Positions 18,258 to 28,177 of a DNA stretch of 64,000 nt are shown here, in pieces; the first letter of the stretch is position 1; every line of letters begins with the position of its first letter. The position numbers and the translations under genes were made by a program. This DNA is from Phycisphaerales bacterium. GTDB taxonomy: Bacteria; Planctomycetota; Phycisphaerae; Phycisphaerales; UBA1924. The notes under the pieces are model-generated. The model was not told where the DNA came from and ran no database searches. It saw nothing but the letters and a program-made list of their open reading frames with translations. The stretch covers positions 62,001 to 126,000 of the forward strand of contig JANQQR010000025.1 in the NCBI GenBank assembly GCA_028289195.1, written 5' to 3'.

Positions 18258-20735
18258 CTACTGGTCGATCGCCACGTCGAGTTCGAGCGTGATCGGCTGG
18301 AAGCACGCGGAGTCGTCGCACGCCTGGTAGGTGAGCGTGATGATCGGGCGCCCAGCCCACACCTCCTCGGTGCGCTCCAGCGTGATTGTGCCCCTGAACG
18401 TCCCGGTGTGCACCCGCAGCGTGCCCTTGTCTTCCGGAGGCAGCGCCGAACCGTCGTACACTTCGGGCTCGGGGAACACCGCGCTGGCCGCGACGCCCGC
18501 GCCCCCGTCGATCCGGACGGACAACGGCACGAGCCCTTCGACGCCCGGATCGCTCGCGGTGATGTGGAATCCCTCGGAGATCCGGATCTCGATCGCGATC
18601 GTCGCGGGCTCCCCGGGCTTGACGCTCACCCGGTCCGTCGCCGCGAAGACCTCCACCGGATCGCGATCCACGAACACCCGGTCGTCATCCTCCCTGCGCT
18701 GCGACGGTCCTGCGTCCGCAACGGCTCCCGACTGCAGCATCCGGTGCAGGGCCCGCGTCGCGTTGACCGTGGCCAACGGCGATTCGCTGATCGCGCCGCT
18801 CGTCGCGGCTAGCACTTCGCGGGCTCGCTGCAGGGTCGCGCCGTCGCCCGTGCGCTCCGCCAGCGAGACGAGCGTGTTCAGCATCACGCTCTGCCCGGTC
18901 GGCACCGCCCCGTCGTAGGTCGACCGCGTGCGCACGATCAGGTCGCTCTGGCCGGCGAGCGTGTCGTGCAGCAGCCCCGGCATTCCCGGGTCCTCGAAGC
19001 GTGCGAAGGCATCGTCGATGAGCGCCGAGGCGTCTTCCAGATGCGATCCGCGATCCATGCCGAGCGCCTCGCGCGCGTCGTGCAGCGCCACCAGCGCGCT
19101 GGCCATGAAGGCGTAGTCTTCGAGGAACGCGGGGGTCTTGGCGACCCCGCTGTGTGCCGTGCGCAGCAGCCCGCCATCCCCGTCGCGCATCGATCCGAGC
19201 ACGAACGCCGCAGCCCGCTCGGCGTGCTCGATGTAGCCCGGCTCACCCAGCACCCGCCCGCCGTCGGCCATCCCTCGGATCATGAGCCCGTTCCAGCCTG
19301 CAAGGATCTTGTCGTCGAGGCCCGGCTGATCACGCTGCATCCGCGCCTGGTACATCCGTTGGTTGACGCCGCCGAGGCGATCCTCGAACGCACCAGGACT
19401 CAGGCCCATGCCCTCCGCCACGCGCTCGGGCCGGGAGGCGAGGAACAGCACGTTCGTCGGTGCATCCTCCGGGTGGTGGGGGTCCTGGAAGTTCGGGCCA
19501 TCGGCGACGCCGTAGACCTTCGCGGCAAACACGGCGTCCTCTTCGCCCAGGACCTCGGTCAGTTGTTCGCTGGTCCAGAGGTAGTTCTCGCCCTCGCGCG
19601 TATTCACCTCGGCGTCCTGCGCCGAGTAGAAGCCCCCCTCCGGAGCCGTCATCTCGCGCAGCACGTAGTCGAGCGTTTCCCTGATGATCTCGGCGTCGTA
19701 GGCATCGCCGCCCTCGTCGCCCACCCGCGCGTAGCTCCGCGCATAAAGCGAGGCCAACTGCCCGTTGTCATACAGCATCTTCTCGAAGTGGGGGACCAGC
19801 CACCGCTCGTCGACGCTGTACCGATGGAACCCGCCGCCGACCTGGTCGTACATCCCGCCCATCGCCATGCGGTCCAGCGTGTGGCGCACCGCCCGCGTGA
19901 GCGACGAGCGCACGGCCGGGTCTTCAACTGTCGGAAGGGCATCGAGCAGGAACTCGACGAACACCGGCTGGGGGAACTTCGGCGCCTGGCCGAATCCGCC
20001 GTGCTCCCGGTCGTACATCTGAACGAGTTGCCCGAGCGCCGCGCCGACCTGCTCGGAACCGACCGGCGTCGGCGCCGCCCGCTCCCCGAGCATCGAGCGC
20101 ACGCCCTCTGTCACCTGCTTGGCCTGCTCGAGCACCTGCTCGCGCTGGCCCGTCCACGCCTCGGAGATACCCATGAGCACCTGCGGGAACGCGACCATTC
20201 CTCCGCGCTCCTCGGCCGGGAAGTAGGTGCCCGCGTAGAACGGCTCAAGGCCCGCATCGTCTTCACCCCGTGCGCCGGGGGGTGTCATCCAGACGCTCAT
20301 CGGCCAGCCGCCGCGCCGCGTGAGCAGCTGGACCGCAGCCATGTAGATGTCGTCGACGTCCGGGCGCTCCTCGCGGTCCACCTTCACGCACACGAACCGC
20401 TCATTCATGATCGAGGCGATCGCCTCGTCTTCGAACGACTCCCGCTCCATCACGTGGCACCAGTAGCAGGTCGAGTACCCGACGCTCAGAAAGATCGGCA
20501 CCCCGCGCCGCCGTGCCTCGGCGAACGCCTCCTCGCCCCACGGCCACCAATCAACGGGGTTGAACGCGTGCTGGCGGAGGTAGGGGCTGGTCTGGTCGCC
20601 GAGCCGGTTCGGCTCGCGCTGGGTCTGCGTGTCGGGGGGAGAGGCCATTGAGGGCTCCTGAATGGAGGGGAACAGCGCCAGCAGGCCGCAGAGGGCCGCC
20701 GCAGCGCAGCGCCGGACGCGATCCTGCTGGTCCAT
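18258..20735 (-). CDS. DUF255 thioredoxin-like protein fused to a DsbD N-terminal-like domain
   Basis: An 825-residue protein of the YyaL/SPATA20 type. A hydrophobic N-terminus (residues 10-22) suggests export. The DUF255 thioredoxin-like domain (about 44-205) begins [21 protein letters not shown] and has the active-site pair C90-C93 in [10 protein letters not shown] long helical (alpha/alpha)6-barrel-like region (about 270-650) carries [17 protein letters not shown] and [10 protein letters not shown]-terminal module (about 699-825) resembles the N-terminal domain of DsbD, with [12 protein letters not shown] (C806 and C811). The paired cysteine domains suggest a redox role in the periplasm. 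The usual DUF255 protein is about 650-700 residues without this tail. The ATG lies 6 nt from a TAGAGT -10-like element. Substrate unknown. Confidence 0.85.
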   Translation of the reverse strand: MDQQDRVRRCAAAALCGLLALFPSIQEPSMASPPDTQTQREPNRLGDQTSPYLRQHAFNPVDWWPWGEEAFAEARRRGVPIFLSVGYSTCYWCHVMERESFEDEAIASIMNERFVCVKVDREERPDVDDIYMAAVQLLTRRGGWPMSVWMTPPGARGEDDAGLEPFYAGTYFPAEERGGMVAFPQVLMGISEAWTGQREQVLEQAKQVTEGVRSMLGERAAPTPVGSEQVGAALGQLVQMYDREHGGFGQAPKFPQPVFVEFLLDALPTVEDPAVRSSLTRAVRHTLDRMAMGGMYDQVGGGFHRYSVDERWLVPHFEKMLYDNGQLASLYARSYARVGDEGGDAYDAEIIRETLDYVLREMTAPEGGFYSAQDAEVNTREGENYLWTSEQLTEVLGEEDAVFAAKVYGVADGPNFQDPHHPEDAPTNVLFLASRPERVAEGMGLSPGAFEDRLGGVNQRMYQARMQRDQPGLDDKILAGWNGLMIRGMADGGRVLGEPGYIEHAERAAAFVLGSMRDGDGGLLRTAHSGVAKTPAFLEDYAFMASALVALHDAREALGMDRGSHLEDASALIDDAFARFEDPGMPGLLHDTLAGQSDLIVRTRSTYDGAVPTGQSVMLNTLVSLAERTGDGATLQRAREVLAATSGAISESPLATVNATRALHRMLQSGAVADAGPSQRREDDDRVFVDRDPVEVFAATDRVSVKPGEPATIAIEIRISEGFHITASDPGVEGLVPLSVRIDGGAGVAASAVFPEPEVYDGSALPPEDKGTLRVHTGTFRGTITLERTEEVWAGRPIITLTYQACDDSACFQPITLELDVAIDQ

Positions 20736-20741
20736 GGGCCC

Positions 20742-20747
20742 ACTCTA
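20742..20747 (-). promoter_or_regulatory. candidate -10 element of a leaderless promoter for the DUF255 gene
   Basis: Minus-strand TAGAGT ends 6 nt before the ATG at 20735; gggccc lies between and no ribosome-binding site is seen. Confidence 0.45.
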
Positions 20748-20776
20748 GGGCGGCCCTGGGGCTCAAACACCGTGCC

Positions 20777-20805
20777 TTGCCTTGGTGTTCGGGGATTGGT
20801 ATCCT
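20777..20805 (+). promoter_or_regulatory. candidate sigma-70-type promoter for rpmB
   Basis: TTGCCT (20777-20782), exactly 17 nt, then TATCCT (20800-20805). Each hexamer matches consensus at 4 of 6 positions. The predicted +1 is near 20812, giving a leader of about 44 nt that contains the CAGGAG site of rpmB. Confidence 0.5.
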
Positions 20806-20855
20806 TCTCGCCCTTCATCAGGCGGGGCCCAGCGCCCACCGCCAGGAGATTCGCG

Positions 20856-21134
20856 ATGAGCAAGCAGTGCTACTTCACCGGCAAGAAGACCTCCTTCGGC
20901 AACACGATCACCCGCTCGGGTGCCGCGATCAGCACGGGCGGCTTCGGTCTCAAGACGACCGGCGTCAACCGGCGCACCTTCAAGCCGAATCTTCACAAGA
21001 TGACGATCCTCGTCGACGGCAAGCCCGTCCGCACCACGGTCAGCGCCAAGGCCATCAAGTCCGGCCTCGTCGTCAAGCCGCTCAAGCGGAAGTACGGCTA
21101 CACCCGTCTGCAGAAGGAGCAGGGCGCCGCCTGA
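20856..21134 (+). CDS. rpmB: 50S ribosomal protein bL28
   Basis: A 92-residue basic protein starting at the ATG at 20856 behind CAGGAG. It begins [20 protein letters not shown], the typical L28 N-terminus, followed by [14 protein letters not shown] and [11 protein letters not shown]. It is a component of the large ribosomal subunit. rpmG, a frequent neighbour, is absent; the gene stands alone between its own candidate promoter and a strong terminator. Confidence 0.95.
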   Translation: MSKQCYFTGKKTSFGNTITRSGAAISTGGFGLKTTGVNRRTFKPNLHKMTILVDGKPVRTTVSAKAIKSGLVVKPLKRKYGYTRLQKEQGAA

Positions 21135-21166
21135 TCAGGCCCGCCCCCTCTCGCTAACGACCCACC

Positions 21167-21199
21167 GACGCCCGCCTTCGTGCGGGCGTCATTCTTTTT
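21167..21199 (+). terminator. rho-independent terminator of rpmB
   Basis: A 9-bp perfect stem (gacgcccgc at 21167-21175, gcgggcgtc at 21182-21190) with a 6-nt loop, followed by attcttttt (21191-21199). The right arm overlaps the stop codon of the convergent beta-lactamase-like gene. Confidence 0.85.
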
Positions 21200-22331
21200 C
21201 GGCTTCGCCGCTTTCGACGGGCGCGAATCGATCAAGAAGCGCGAATGTGACCGCCTCACACAACTCGCGCGCGCCGCCCGCGTTCACCGCGACCACGACG
21301 GCGCAGTTCCGATCCGGATCGATCGTCACCCACGACGTGAACGTTGGCCCGTCTCCCTGCACCTGGTCGATCCGCGTCCCGCCCCGCCCGCGCGACCACC
21401 ACCCCATCGAGTAGGTCCCGTCGATCGGGTTGTGCAGGCGCTTGAAGACACTCTTCTCGACCTCCACCCCGTCTTCACGTTCGAGCCTCAGGCCCGCCAG
21501 GTGGAACCGCGCGTACGCCGCGGCATCGGCGGCGTTCATGCGCACGTCCATGCCCGGCTCGAGCGCCTCGGGGATCCGAAACACCTTCGGGGCCACCGGC
21601 ACGAACCGCTCTCGATTCTGCGCATGGCCGAATACTCCGCCGTCATCCCCATCGGCTGGCCACCCGAACCCGGCGCTCTCGAGGCCGAGCGCGTCGAACA
21701 CGCGGCTCTGAAGCAGATCGCGCCACTCCAGCCCGCTCCAGCGCTCACAGACCGAGGCGACCACCGATGGGCTCGCGTTGCTGAACACGAACTGCACCTG
21801 CGGCTCGGCAACGGGGTCGGAGCCGACCAGCCGTTTGACGAACGCTCGCCGGGATCTGGAGCCACTACCCGGGAGCGATTCGAGCATCGCGAACTCCGGC
21901 GCATCGCCTTGTTCAAAGGGTGCCAGCCCGGCGAGATCGTGCAGCAGGTCCTCGATCGTCACATCGCGCCGCGTCTCGTGGATCGACCCATCCATCTCTG
22001 GCAGCAGTTCCGGCAGCGGCATGTACCAGCTCAGCAGCCCGTCGCCTATCAGCCCGGCGACGACTACCCCGGACATCGGGCGCGCCAGCGTGCCGAAGTG
22101 GAACGGGTCGTCCGGTTCGAGCGGCACGCCGGTCAGCACGGAACGGACTCCCGAGCAGCCGAGCGCCAGCAGGCCATCCTCGTCCGTGACAGCCGCGACC
22201 ATCCCCGGCACGCCCGAATCCGCGACGTACCCGCCGAGCTCGAGCTCGATGATCTCATCCTGTGCCCACGCGCTCGGCCCCGACGCGCCGATGACCACCC
22301 CGGCGCCCAGCATCAGCCCGCAGCGGAGCAT
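21189..22331 (-). CDS. beta-lactamase/serine hydrolase-fold protein with substituted catalytic motifs
   Basis: A 380-residue secreted protein (signal peptide MLRCGLMLGAGVVIGASG, cleavage near AWAQ) with the overall layout of class C beta-lactamase-like hydrolases. The first motif, normally F-x-x-G-S-x-x-K, reads FHFGTLAR, so the nucleophile Ser is Thr81 and the Lys is Arg84. The second motif, normally YxN, reads FSN (183-185). The surrounding pattern (PGMVAAV near residue 43, VFDALGLESAGFGWP, YSMGWW) is well kept. With Ser, Lys and Tyr all replaced, ordinary hydrolysis is unlikely, so a binding or regulatory role is inferred. It follows the upstream hypothetical gene by 4 nt and is probably in one operon with it. 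Confidence 0.75.
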   Translation of the reverse strand: MLRCGLMLGAGVVIGASGPSAWAQDEIIELELGGYVADSGVPGMVAAVTDEDGLLALGCSGVRSVLTGVPLEPDDPFHFGTLARPMSGVVVAGLIGDGLLSWYMPLPELLPEMDGSIHETRRDVTIEDLLHDLAGLAPFEQGDAPEFAMLESLPGSGSRSRRAFVKRLVGSDPVAEPQVQFVFSNASPSVVASVCERWSGLEWRDLLQSRVFDALGLESAGFGWPADGDDGGVFGHAQNRERFVPVAPKVFRIPEALEPGMDVRMNAADAAAYARFHLAGLRLEREDGVEVEKSVFKRLHNPIDGTYSMGWWSRGRGGTRIDQVQGDGPTFTSWVTIDPDRNCAVVVAVNAGGARELCEAVTFALLDRFAPVESGEAEKE

Positions 22332-22335
22332 CGGA

Positions 22336-23295
22336 TCACCGCACGCGCTGGATCTGCTCGTGGGTCGTGCTCTCGAGTCGAAGCGCGCCGCCCGGGCCCT
22401 GGTTGAACATCAGCTTCATCGAAGACGTCACCTCGCTCGACTCGAGCTTGCCCTCGACGTGGTTCCAGGCGCTCTCGCCCAGTACCGAGCTCTCGTTCAT
22501 CTCCACGCGCTTGAACGGGCCCTCCGGCCGCGGGCCGAGATCGATCTTGCCGTCGATACCGATCGTGGCGCGCTGGTCGTCCATCGCCCTCACCAGGTAA
22601 TCAACCTGGAATCGCAACGCCACGCCGCCGTCGGTCACGAACTCCTTGCCAAGGTCGCGCCGCCAGCGGCTGCCCACCTGCCGGATCGCCTCGCCGGAGT
22701 AGGTCGAGAACAGCGACTGCAGGTTCGCGCGCACCGCCTGCGGCGACACGATCGCCGCCGCCAGACGCCCGAACTCGCCCTCGGTCGTCACGCTCTCGGG
22801 CCTCGTCACCACCATGATCTCGCCGATCTCGAAGGTGTCGTGCGACGCCGAGGCCACCTCGACCATAATCGGCGCGCCGACGATGGGGCCGAGCGTGTCG
22901 CGCAGCACGCCGTCGCCGTCGGCTTCCGGGGCCTCGCTGTCGAAGACGGGGGAGATCCCAAGGTCCGGCGCGTCGAAGGCGACGCGCAGGCGTTCGTAGG
23001 TCACCTCGATGATCGCCCGTTCGGCGCCGACCTCGACGGCCCGGCACAGCACACGGGCGTCCACCTCGACGGACTGCGTCATCGCGCCGCCTGGGAACAT
23101 GACGCCCACCTGCTTGGTCGTGCTCTCGGTCGAGATGTCGTACCGGGTCTCGTCGCCCTCGACGAACAGCGCTGTCAGCGGGGCGTCGATCTCCTGCGCG
23201 ATCGCGAGCGAGGGAGCGCAGAGCAGCACAATCGCCGGGATCAGCGCCAGCGCCGGAAGGATGTTTCTCAGGTATGAGGCCGTGGGTGACTTCAT
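22336..23295 (-). CDS. secreted hypothetical protein, DUF6263-like
   Basis: A 319-residue protein with a clear signal peptide (basic start, hydrophobic stretch ALALIPAIVLLCAPSLAIA, then QE). The body looks all-beta, with repeated strands such as TRYDISTESTTKQVGVMFPGG and ending TSSMKLMFNQGPGG. The phrase SLFSTYSGEAIRQVGSRWRRD and the 'x-based-on-squared-norm' layout recall DUF6263-type proteins, but I am not certain. No enzyme motif is visible. GAGGG precedes the ATG at 23295. Its stop is 4 nt before the beta-lactamase-fold gene, suggesting a two-gene unit acting at the cell envelope. sucC lies 92 nt upstream on the same strand. Confidence 0.65.
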   Translation of the reverse strand: MKSPTASYLRNILPALALIPAIVLLCAPSLAIAQEIDAPLTALFVEGDETRYDISTESTTKQVGVMFPGGAMTQSVEVDARVLCRAVEVGAERAIIEVTYERLRVAFDAPDLGISPVFDSEAPEADGDGVLRDTLGPIVGAPIMVEVASASHDTFEIGEIMVVTRPESVTTEGEFGRLAAAIVSPQAVRANLQSLFSTYSGEAIRQVGSRWRRDLGKEFVTDGGVALRFQVDYLVRAMDDQRATIGIDGKIDLGPRPEGPFKRVEMNESSVLGESAWNHVEGKLESSEVTSSMKLMFNQGPGGALRLESTTHEQIQRVR

Positions 23296-23387
23296 CAGCT
23301 CGGTGCCCTCGCAGTCGCATCGGGCAATCCGGCCGGAGTCGCCGGCCCGCCCGGGTGTCGTACCGGCCCGGCCCGGACCGGTTCGGC

Positions 23388-24614
<1,227 letters not shown>

Positions 24615-24654
24615 GTGGGGGCGCGCCCATCCGTGACGGCGTCGAACGCCTGGA

Positions 24655-24795
24655 TTACTTGTCGGCCACGTTCACAAGGCGTCCGGCGCGGCGCTTGCGA
24701 TTGATCAGCTTGCGACCGTTCCGAGTCCGCATGCGGGCACGGAAGCCGATCGAACGCTTGCGCTTGATGCGGCTGTTGCGTCGGGGGTAATGCAT
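24655..24795 (-). CDS. rpmH: 50S ribosomal protein bL34
   Basis: A 46-residue very basic protein: MHYPRRNSRIKRKRSIG, then FRARMRTRNGRKLINRKRR, the L34 signature. The start is the ATG at 24795; the frame extends further upstream without a site. It is part of the large ribosomal subunit. In most bacteria rpmH is followed by rnpA near the origin; here it is followed by sucC and faces rnc, so the usual rpmH-rnpA-yidC-dnaA neighbourhood is broken. Confidence 0.93.
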   Translation of the reverse strand: MHYPRRNSRIKRKRSIGFRARMRTRNGRKLINRKRRAGRLVNVADK

Positions 24796-25179
24796 CTGGA
24801 GCTCTCTACTGACAGGGGTCTCGGTCCGGGAGGCCCGGGTGTGCCGGGCGGGAAGGCCGCGGGGGCCCTCCCAAAAGGGGCAGCAAGCATACCAGCATCG
24901 CCCCGGAAAGGCGAGGCGAGGCCTCAAACCCCGGCCAATTCAGGGGATTGCGCTGGTCCTCCCAGCGATCTGACCGATACTCTGGGCGTGGCTGGAGGAC
25001 GGTCCTCCGGCGTTCGTGGCCGCTGGAGCCAGGCAGTCGTCCCCCGACGGCGGTTTAGCCCCCGCGTCCGCAGATCCGATGTCGTCGCCGCACCCCGGCA
25101 TGGCCCGCGTCACCGAGCCCCGCTCGGGACCCTCGGCCCCCGAGGGAGCACACGCCGACCGATCCGTGAGACCCCTCCC
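24796..25179. other. 384-nt divergent intergenic region between rpmH and rnc
   Basis: No gene is supported here. The plus-strand frame of rnc stays open across it, but the predicted peptide is a low-complexity Arg/Pro/Gly run unlike any RNase III extension. It must hold the promoters for rpmH (minus) and rnc (plus). Weak -10-like candidates are GATACT at 24976-24981 (plus) and TATGCT near 24890-24895 (minus), neither with a good -35. Confidence 0.5.
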
Positions 25180-25995
25180 GTGCAACTCAGTCCAGAATCC
25201 CTCGACGAGGCCCAGAACATCATCGGGCGCCGGTTCGCCGACCCGACGATCCTCGCAACGGCCCTCACCCACGCCTCCATCGCCGACGCTCGGGTGCACT
25301 CCAACGAGCGCCTCGAATTCCTCGGCGACGCCATCCTCGGCGCCGTCGTGTGCGAGTTCCTCTATGAGAACTACGAGGACCTCCTCGAGGGCGACCTCAC
25401 CAAGATCAAGTCCGCCGCGGTTTCCCGGCGCATGTGCGCCAAGATCGCGACCAAGCTGGGCCTCGACCGCCTGCTCCTGCTGGGCAAGGGGATGAAGACG
25501 CGCACCGCGCTGCCCTCATCGCTGTCGGCGGCCGTGCTGGAGTCGGTCCTCGGCGCGATCTACCTCGACGGAGGCTTGAACGCCGTCCGCGAGTTCCTGC
25601 TCCCTCTCATCACGCCCCACATCGACCAGGCCGCCGCGAGCGGCCACCAGCAGAACTTCAAGTCGGTGCTGCAGCAGTACGCCCAGCGTCAGGAAAACGC
25701 CACGCCCAACTACCTCCTCCTCGACGAGAAGGGTCCCGATCACGCCAAGTGCTTCGAGGTCAGCGTCGAGCTCGGCGATCGACGCTTCGATTCTTGCTGG
25801 GCACCTTCCAAGAAGCAGGCCGAGCAGCAAGCCGCGCTGCTGGCGCTCGAAGAACTCGGCCTCATCGAGCGCGACGACGCCGGTCACGCGGTGTATGTCG
25901 GCTCGCGCTCCGACGACGAAGACGGGACACAGGACCTCGAACTCGCCGAAGTCGACGATGACGGCGCCCAGTCGTATCTCGAAGACGACGCCTGA
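25180..25995 (+). CDS. rnc: ribonuclease III
   Basis: A 271-residue endonuclease for double-stranded RNA (rRNA and mRNA processing). I choose the GTG at 25180, the closest start before the conserved domain. The RNase III domain carries the signature NERLEFLGDAILG (E46, D50), and the second acidic motif reads SAAVLESVLGAIYLDGG. E121 is kept, but the residue three positions before it, Asp in most homologues (E. coli D114), is Ala118. A double-stranded RNA-binding domain follows (about 157-225: NFKSVLQQYAQRQ, SKKQAEQQAA). A 45-residue acidic tail ends the protein. era, a common partner, is not adjacent. The ribosome-binding site is weak. Confidence 0.9.
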   Translation: MQLSPESLDEAQNIIGRRFADPTILATALTHASIADARVHSNERLEFLGDAILGAVVCEFLYENYEDLLEGDLTKIKSAAVSRRMCAKIATKLGLDRLLLLGKGMKTRTALPSSLSAAVLESVLGAIYLDGGLNAVREFLLPLITPHIDQAAASGHQQNFKSVLQQYAQRQENATPNYLLLDEKGPDHAKCFEVSVELGDRRFDSCWAPSKKQAEQQAALLALEELGLIERDDAGHAVYVGSRSDDEDGTQDLELAEVDDDGAQSYLEDDA

Positions 25996-26007
25996 TCCCC
26001 GCGCCGA

Positions 26008-27771
26008 TCACCGGTCGGGGCCGACCTCACCCCAGGAATCCAGACCGATCACCGCCTTGCCCGGCTCGAACTGGCCGGGCAGCATCGGGCGGGGCCACGA
26101 CCACAACGCGCCGCTCCGGGCGCGGGTCACCCCGAGACGCAGGCGCCCGCCGTCTTCAATCTGCGAAGAATCGACAGGCACGCGGGCGCTCCAGCGGTCG
26201 TCGAGACGCTCGACCGGTGGGCTTCCGGGCACTCCCGGGCCGACGTCGACCGATGTCCGTCGGCCGCCTATCCCGAACCGGATCGTGACGACATCATCAT
26301 CCGCAAGCTCGTCGTCGCGGCACTCCACGTACAGCCACCACGAGCCGTCGGGCATGCGTTCGAGCAGGAGGATCGCCATGTCCCGCGCTGTGACCGGTGT
26401 CGCCCGCCCCGCCAGCCAGTCGGCCATGGTCCACCGGGGCCAGAGCGGACCGATCAGCAGGCCAGGCGGTCGCACCGTGAGGCTCTGGCCGAGCACCGGG
26501 ACCTCTGTCGCCCAAGACCCCGCCCGCGCGACGCCCACGCCCGGCCGGTTGTCCGGACCGAGCAGGAGGGGCGCCTCGAGCGATACCGATTCGTGCCCGC
26601 CTATCTGCGTCGCGTTCTGCGCAGGTGCGCCCGCCGGCGCGAACGACGCCACGGCGCGCCGGCCCCAACGCTCGCCGATTCCGATCCGCACACCCCGGCG
26701 GATCCACCCCGGCTGGTCCGGCCCTGCGGCTTCATCCGAGCCGGCCTCATCCAGCACCCACGCCTTGGCCCGCGCCTGACGCGCAAGCCACTCACGCGCC
26801 AGGTCGGCCTTCTCGCGCTCCGTGGAGCGCTCCGACAGCAGCCCTTCTTGGAGAATCGACGCGTCCGATGAATCGAGGGGCCACGCGGGCAGGATCTCCC
26901 CGTGCGGCGAGAGCACGAGGCTTGTGAGCAGCGTCGTGAGGTCTGACGCGAGGTCCGGCTCGACACCCGCGAGCACGTCGAGCGTCGAGCGCCAGCGGCT
27001 CTCGTAGTGCCGGGCGATCGCTTCGAGGTTCGCGTCAGAGAAACTCGTCGGAGGCACAGGGCCAAACAGCGCACACGCCCGGATCCGGTCCACCAGCAGC
27101 TTCACGCGCCACTGGCGGAACGGGTCGCGCACCTCGGCGGACAGACGCTCGCCGAGCCGGCGGTACGCCTCAGGGCTCGCGCCCAGGCGCGGCGCTCGCG
27201 CGACGATCGTCGTCGAGGGCGGCGGCTCGAACCAGCGCGTCGCCAGCCCGATGCCGTCGAGCGAGAACGACGACCCGCTGAGTGCCGGAGGCACATCGCA
27301 GATGAGCACCCAGAACCCGAACCCCGAGGGAAGCGCTTCGGGCGCATCTGATTCCGCGTCGGACGCGGCGGTGTCGTCCGACAGCGACGCGAACTCCCAT
27401 GCCCTCCATCGCTGCGCCGCGGGCAGCCAGGGCGACTCGGGCTCGATCGAGCCGGTCACGCCGAACCACACCATGCGCGCCCCCACCCGCTCCCCGGTCC
27501 GGTCGGAGCGCAGTTCCGGCGCATCGTCCGGCATCCAGCGCGATGGCGGCAGCATCACCCCGTCCTCGCTGGGAGTGCGCAGGAGCACAACCAGAGGCTC
27601 GCCCGGGAACGCCGGCACCTCACGGGCGAGCGCCGTGATCGCCCGCGAGGGCTGTCCCTGGGCGCCCGCTCGCCCGGCCCGCCCGCACCCCGAGCCCGCG
27701 ATCACGATCGCCAGCAGCGCAAGTGCAGAGATCAGGCGCAGCTCTCGGGTTTGGCAGAAGACGGAGCGCAT
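26008..27771 (-). CDS. probable lipoprotein of unknown function
   Basis: A 587-residue protein from the ATG at 27771. The N-terminus has basic residues, a hydrophobic stretch (LISALALLAIVIAG) and a possible lipobox SGC, so it is probably lipid-anchored. The rest has beta-rich regions, a helical middle (LEAIARHYESRWRSTLDVLAG) and a C-terminal part with strands like SWWLYVECRDDELADDDVVTIRF, reminiscent of carbohydrate-binding or family-9-type sugar-binding domains found in outer-membrane-linked proteins. That likeness is weak. I recognise no family. The start codon lies 7 nt from a TATATC -10-like element. It is divergent from the CBM48 gene and converges with rnc. Confidence 0.65.
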   Translation of the reverse strand: MRSVFCQTRELRLISALALLAIVIAGSGCGRAGRAGAQGQPSRAITALAREVPAFPGEPLVVLLRTPSEDGVMLPPSRWMPDDAPELRSDRTGERVGARMVWFGVTGSIEPESPWLPAAQRWRAWEFASLSDDTAASDAESDAPEALPSGFGFWVLICDVPPALSGSSFSLDGIGLATRWFEPPPSTTIVARAPRLGASPEAYRRLGERLSAEVRDPFRQWRVKLLVDRIRACALFGPVPPTSFSDANLEAIARHYESRWRSTLDVLAGVEPDLASDLTTLLTSLVLSPHGEILPAWPLDSSDASILQEGLLSERSTEREKADLAREWLARQARAKAWVLDEAGSDEAAGPDQPGWIRRGVRIGIGERWGRRAVASFAPAGAPAQNATQIGGHESVSLEAPLLLGPDNRPGVGVARAGSWATEVPVLGQSLTVRPPGLLIGPLWPRWTMADWLAGRATPVTARDMAILLLERMPDGSWWLYVECRDDELADDDVVTIRFGIGGRRTSVDVGPGVPGSPPVERLDDRWSARVPVDSSQIEDGGRLRLGVTRARSGALWSWPRPMLPGQFEPGKAVIGLDSWGEVGPDR

Positions 27772-27778
27772 GAGCGTC

Positions 27779-27784
27779 GATATA
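27779..27784 (-). promoter_or_regulatory. candidate -10 element of a leaderless promoter for the lipoprotein gene
   Basis: Minus-strand TATATC ends 7 nt before the ATG at 27771; there is no Shine-Dalgarno between. Confidence 0.4.
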
Positions 27785-27828
27785 CGCCGCGAGCACCCTC
27801 CGGGTCCAGTCAACGAGGAGAGCAGGCC

Positions 27829-28119
27829 GTGGTCAATCGCCTTCCGTCGGGGGAATCCGAGTTCCGCGTCTTCGCGCCCAGCGCCGAGCGGGTCGAGCTC
27901 GTCGGCTCGTTCACGCAATGGGAGGTCAAGCCCATCGCCCTCGAGCCCGAGGGCGACGGCTGGTGGCGGGCTGAAGCCGCCCTGAACTCCGGCGATCACG
28001 ACTTCAACTACCGCCTCGACGGACGGTCCTACCAGACCGACTACGCCGCCCACGGCGTCCGGCTCAGCGAGGACCACGGCTGGATCAGCCGCCTCCACGT
28101 GCGCGATCATCAGGATTGA
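27829..28119 (+). CDS. stand-alone CBM48/AMPK-type glycogen-binding domain protein
   Basis: A 96-residue protein with a GTG start at 27829, well supported by GAGGAG at 27815-27820. Almost the whole length is one early-set/CBM48 module: FRVFAPSAERVELVGSFTQW, then GDGWWRAEAALNSGDHDFNYRLDG. In glycogen-branching enzymes and AMPK beta subunits this domain binds alpha-glucans; here no catalytic domain is attached. It may bind glycogen or act as an adaptor. The conserved Trp in SFTQW and the GWW segment are present. The aquaporin-like gene follows 58 nt downstream on the same strand. Confidence 0.8.
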   Translation: MVNRLPSGESEFRVFAPSAERVELVGSFTQWEVKPIALEPEGDGWWRAEAALNSGDHDFNYRLDGRSYQTDYAAHGVRLSEDHGWISRLHVRDHQD

Positions 28120-28177
28120 CGCGCAGCCGGGCCCCTCGCACACTCTCCGCGACCACTCGGGGCAGTAGGGGGGCTTG

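Noticed and set aside
24790-25179. A 130-residue N-terminal extension of RNase III
   Set aside because: The extra sequence is basic, low in complexity and unlike any RNase III; the conserved domain starts just after the GTG at 25180.
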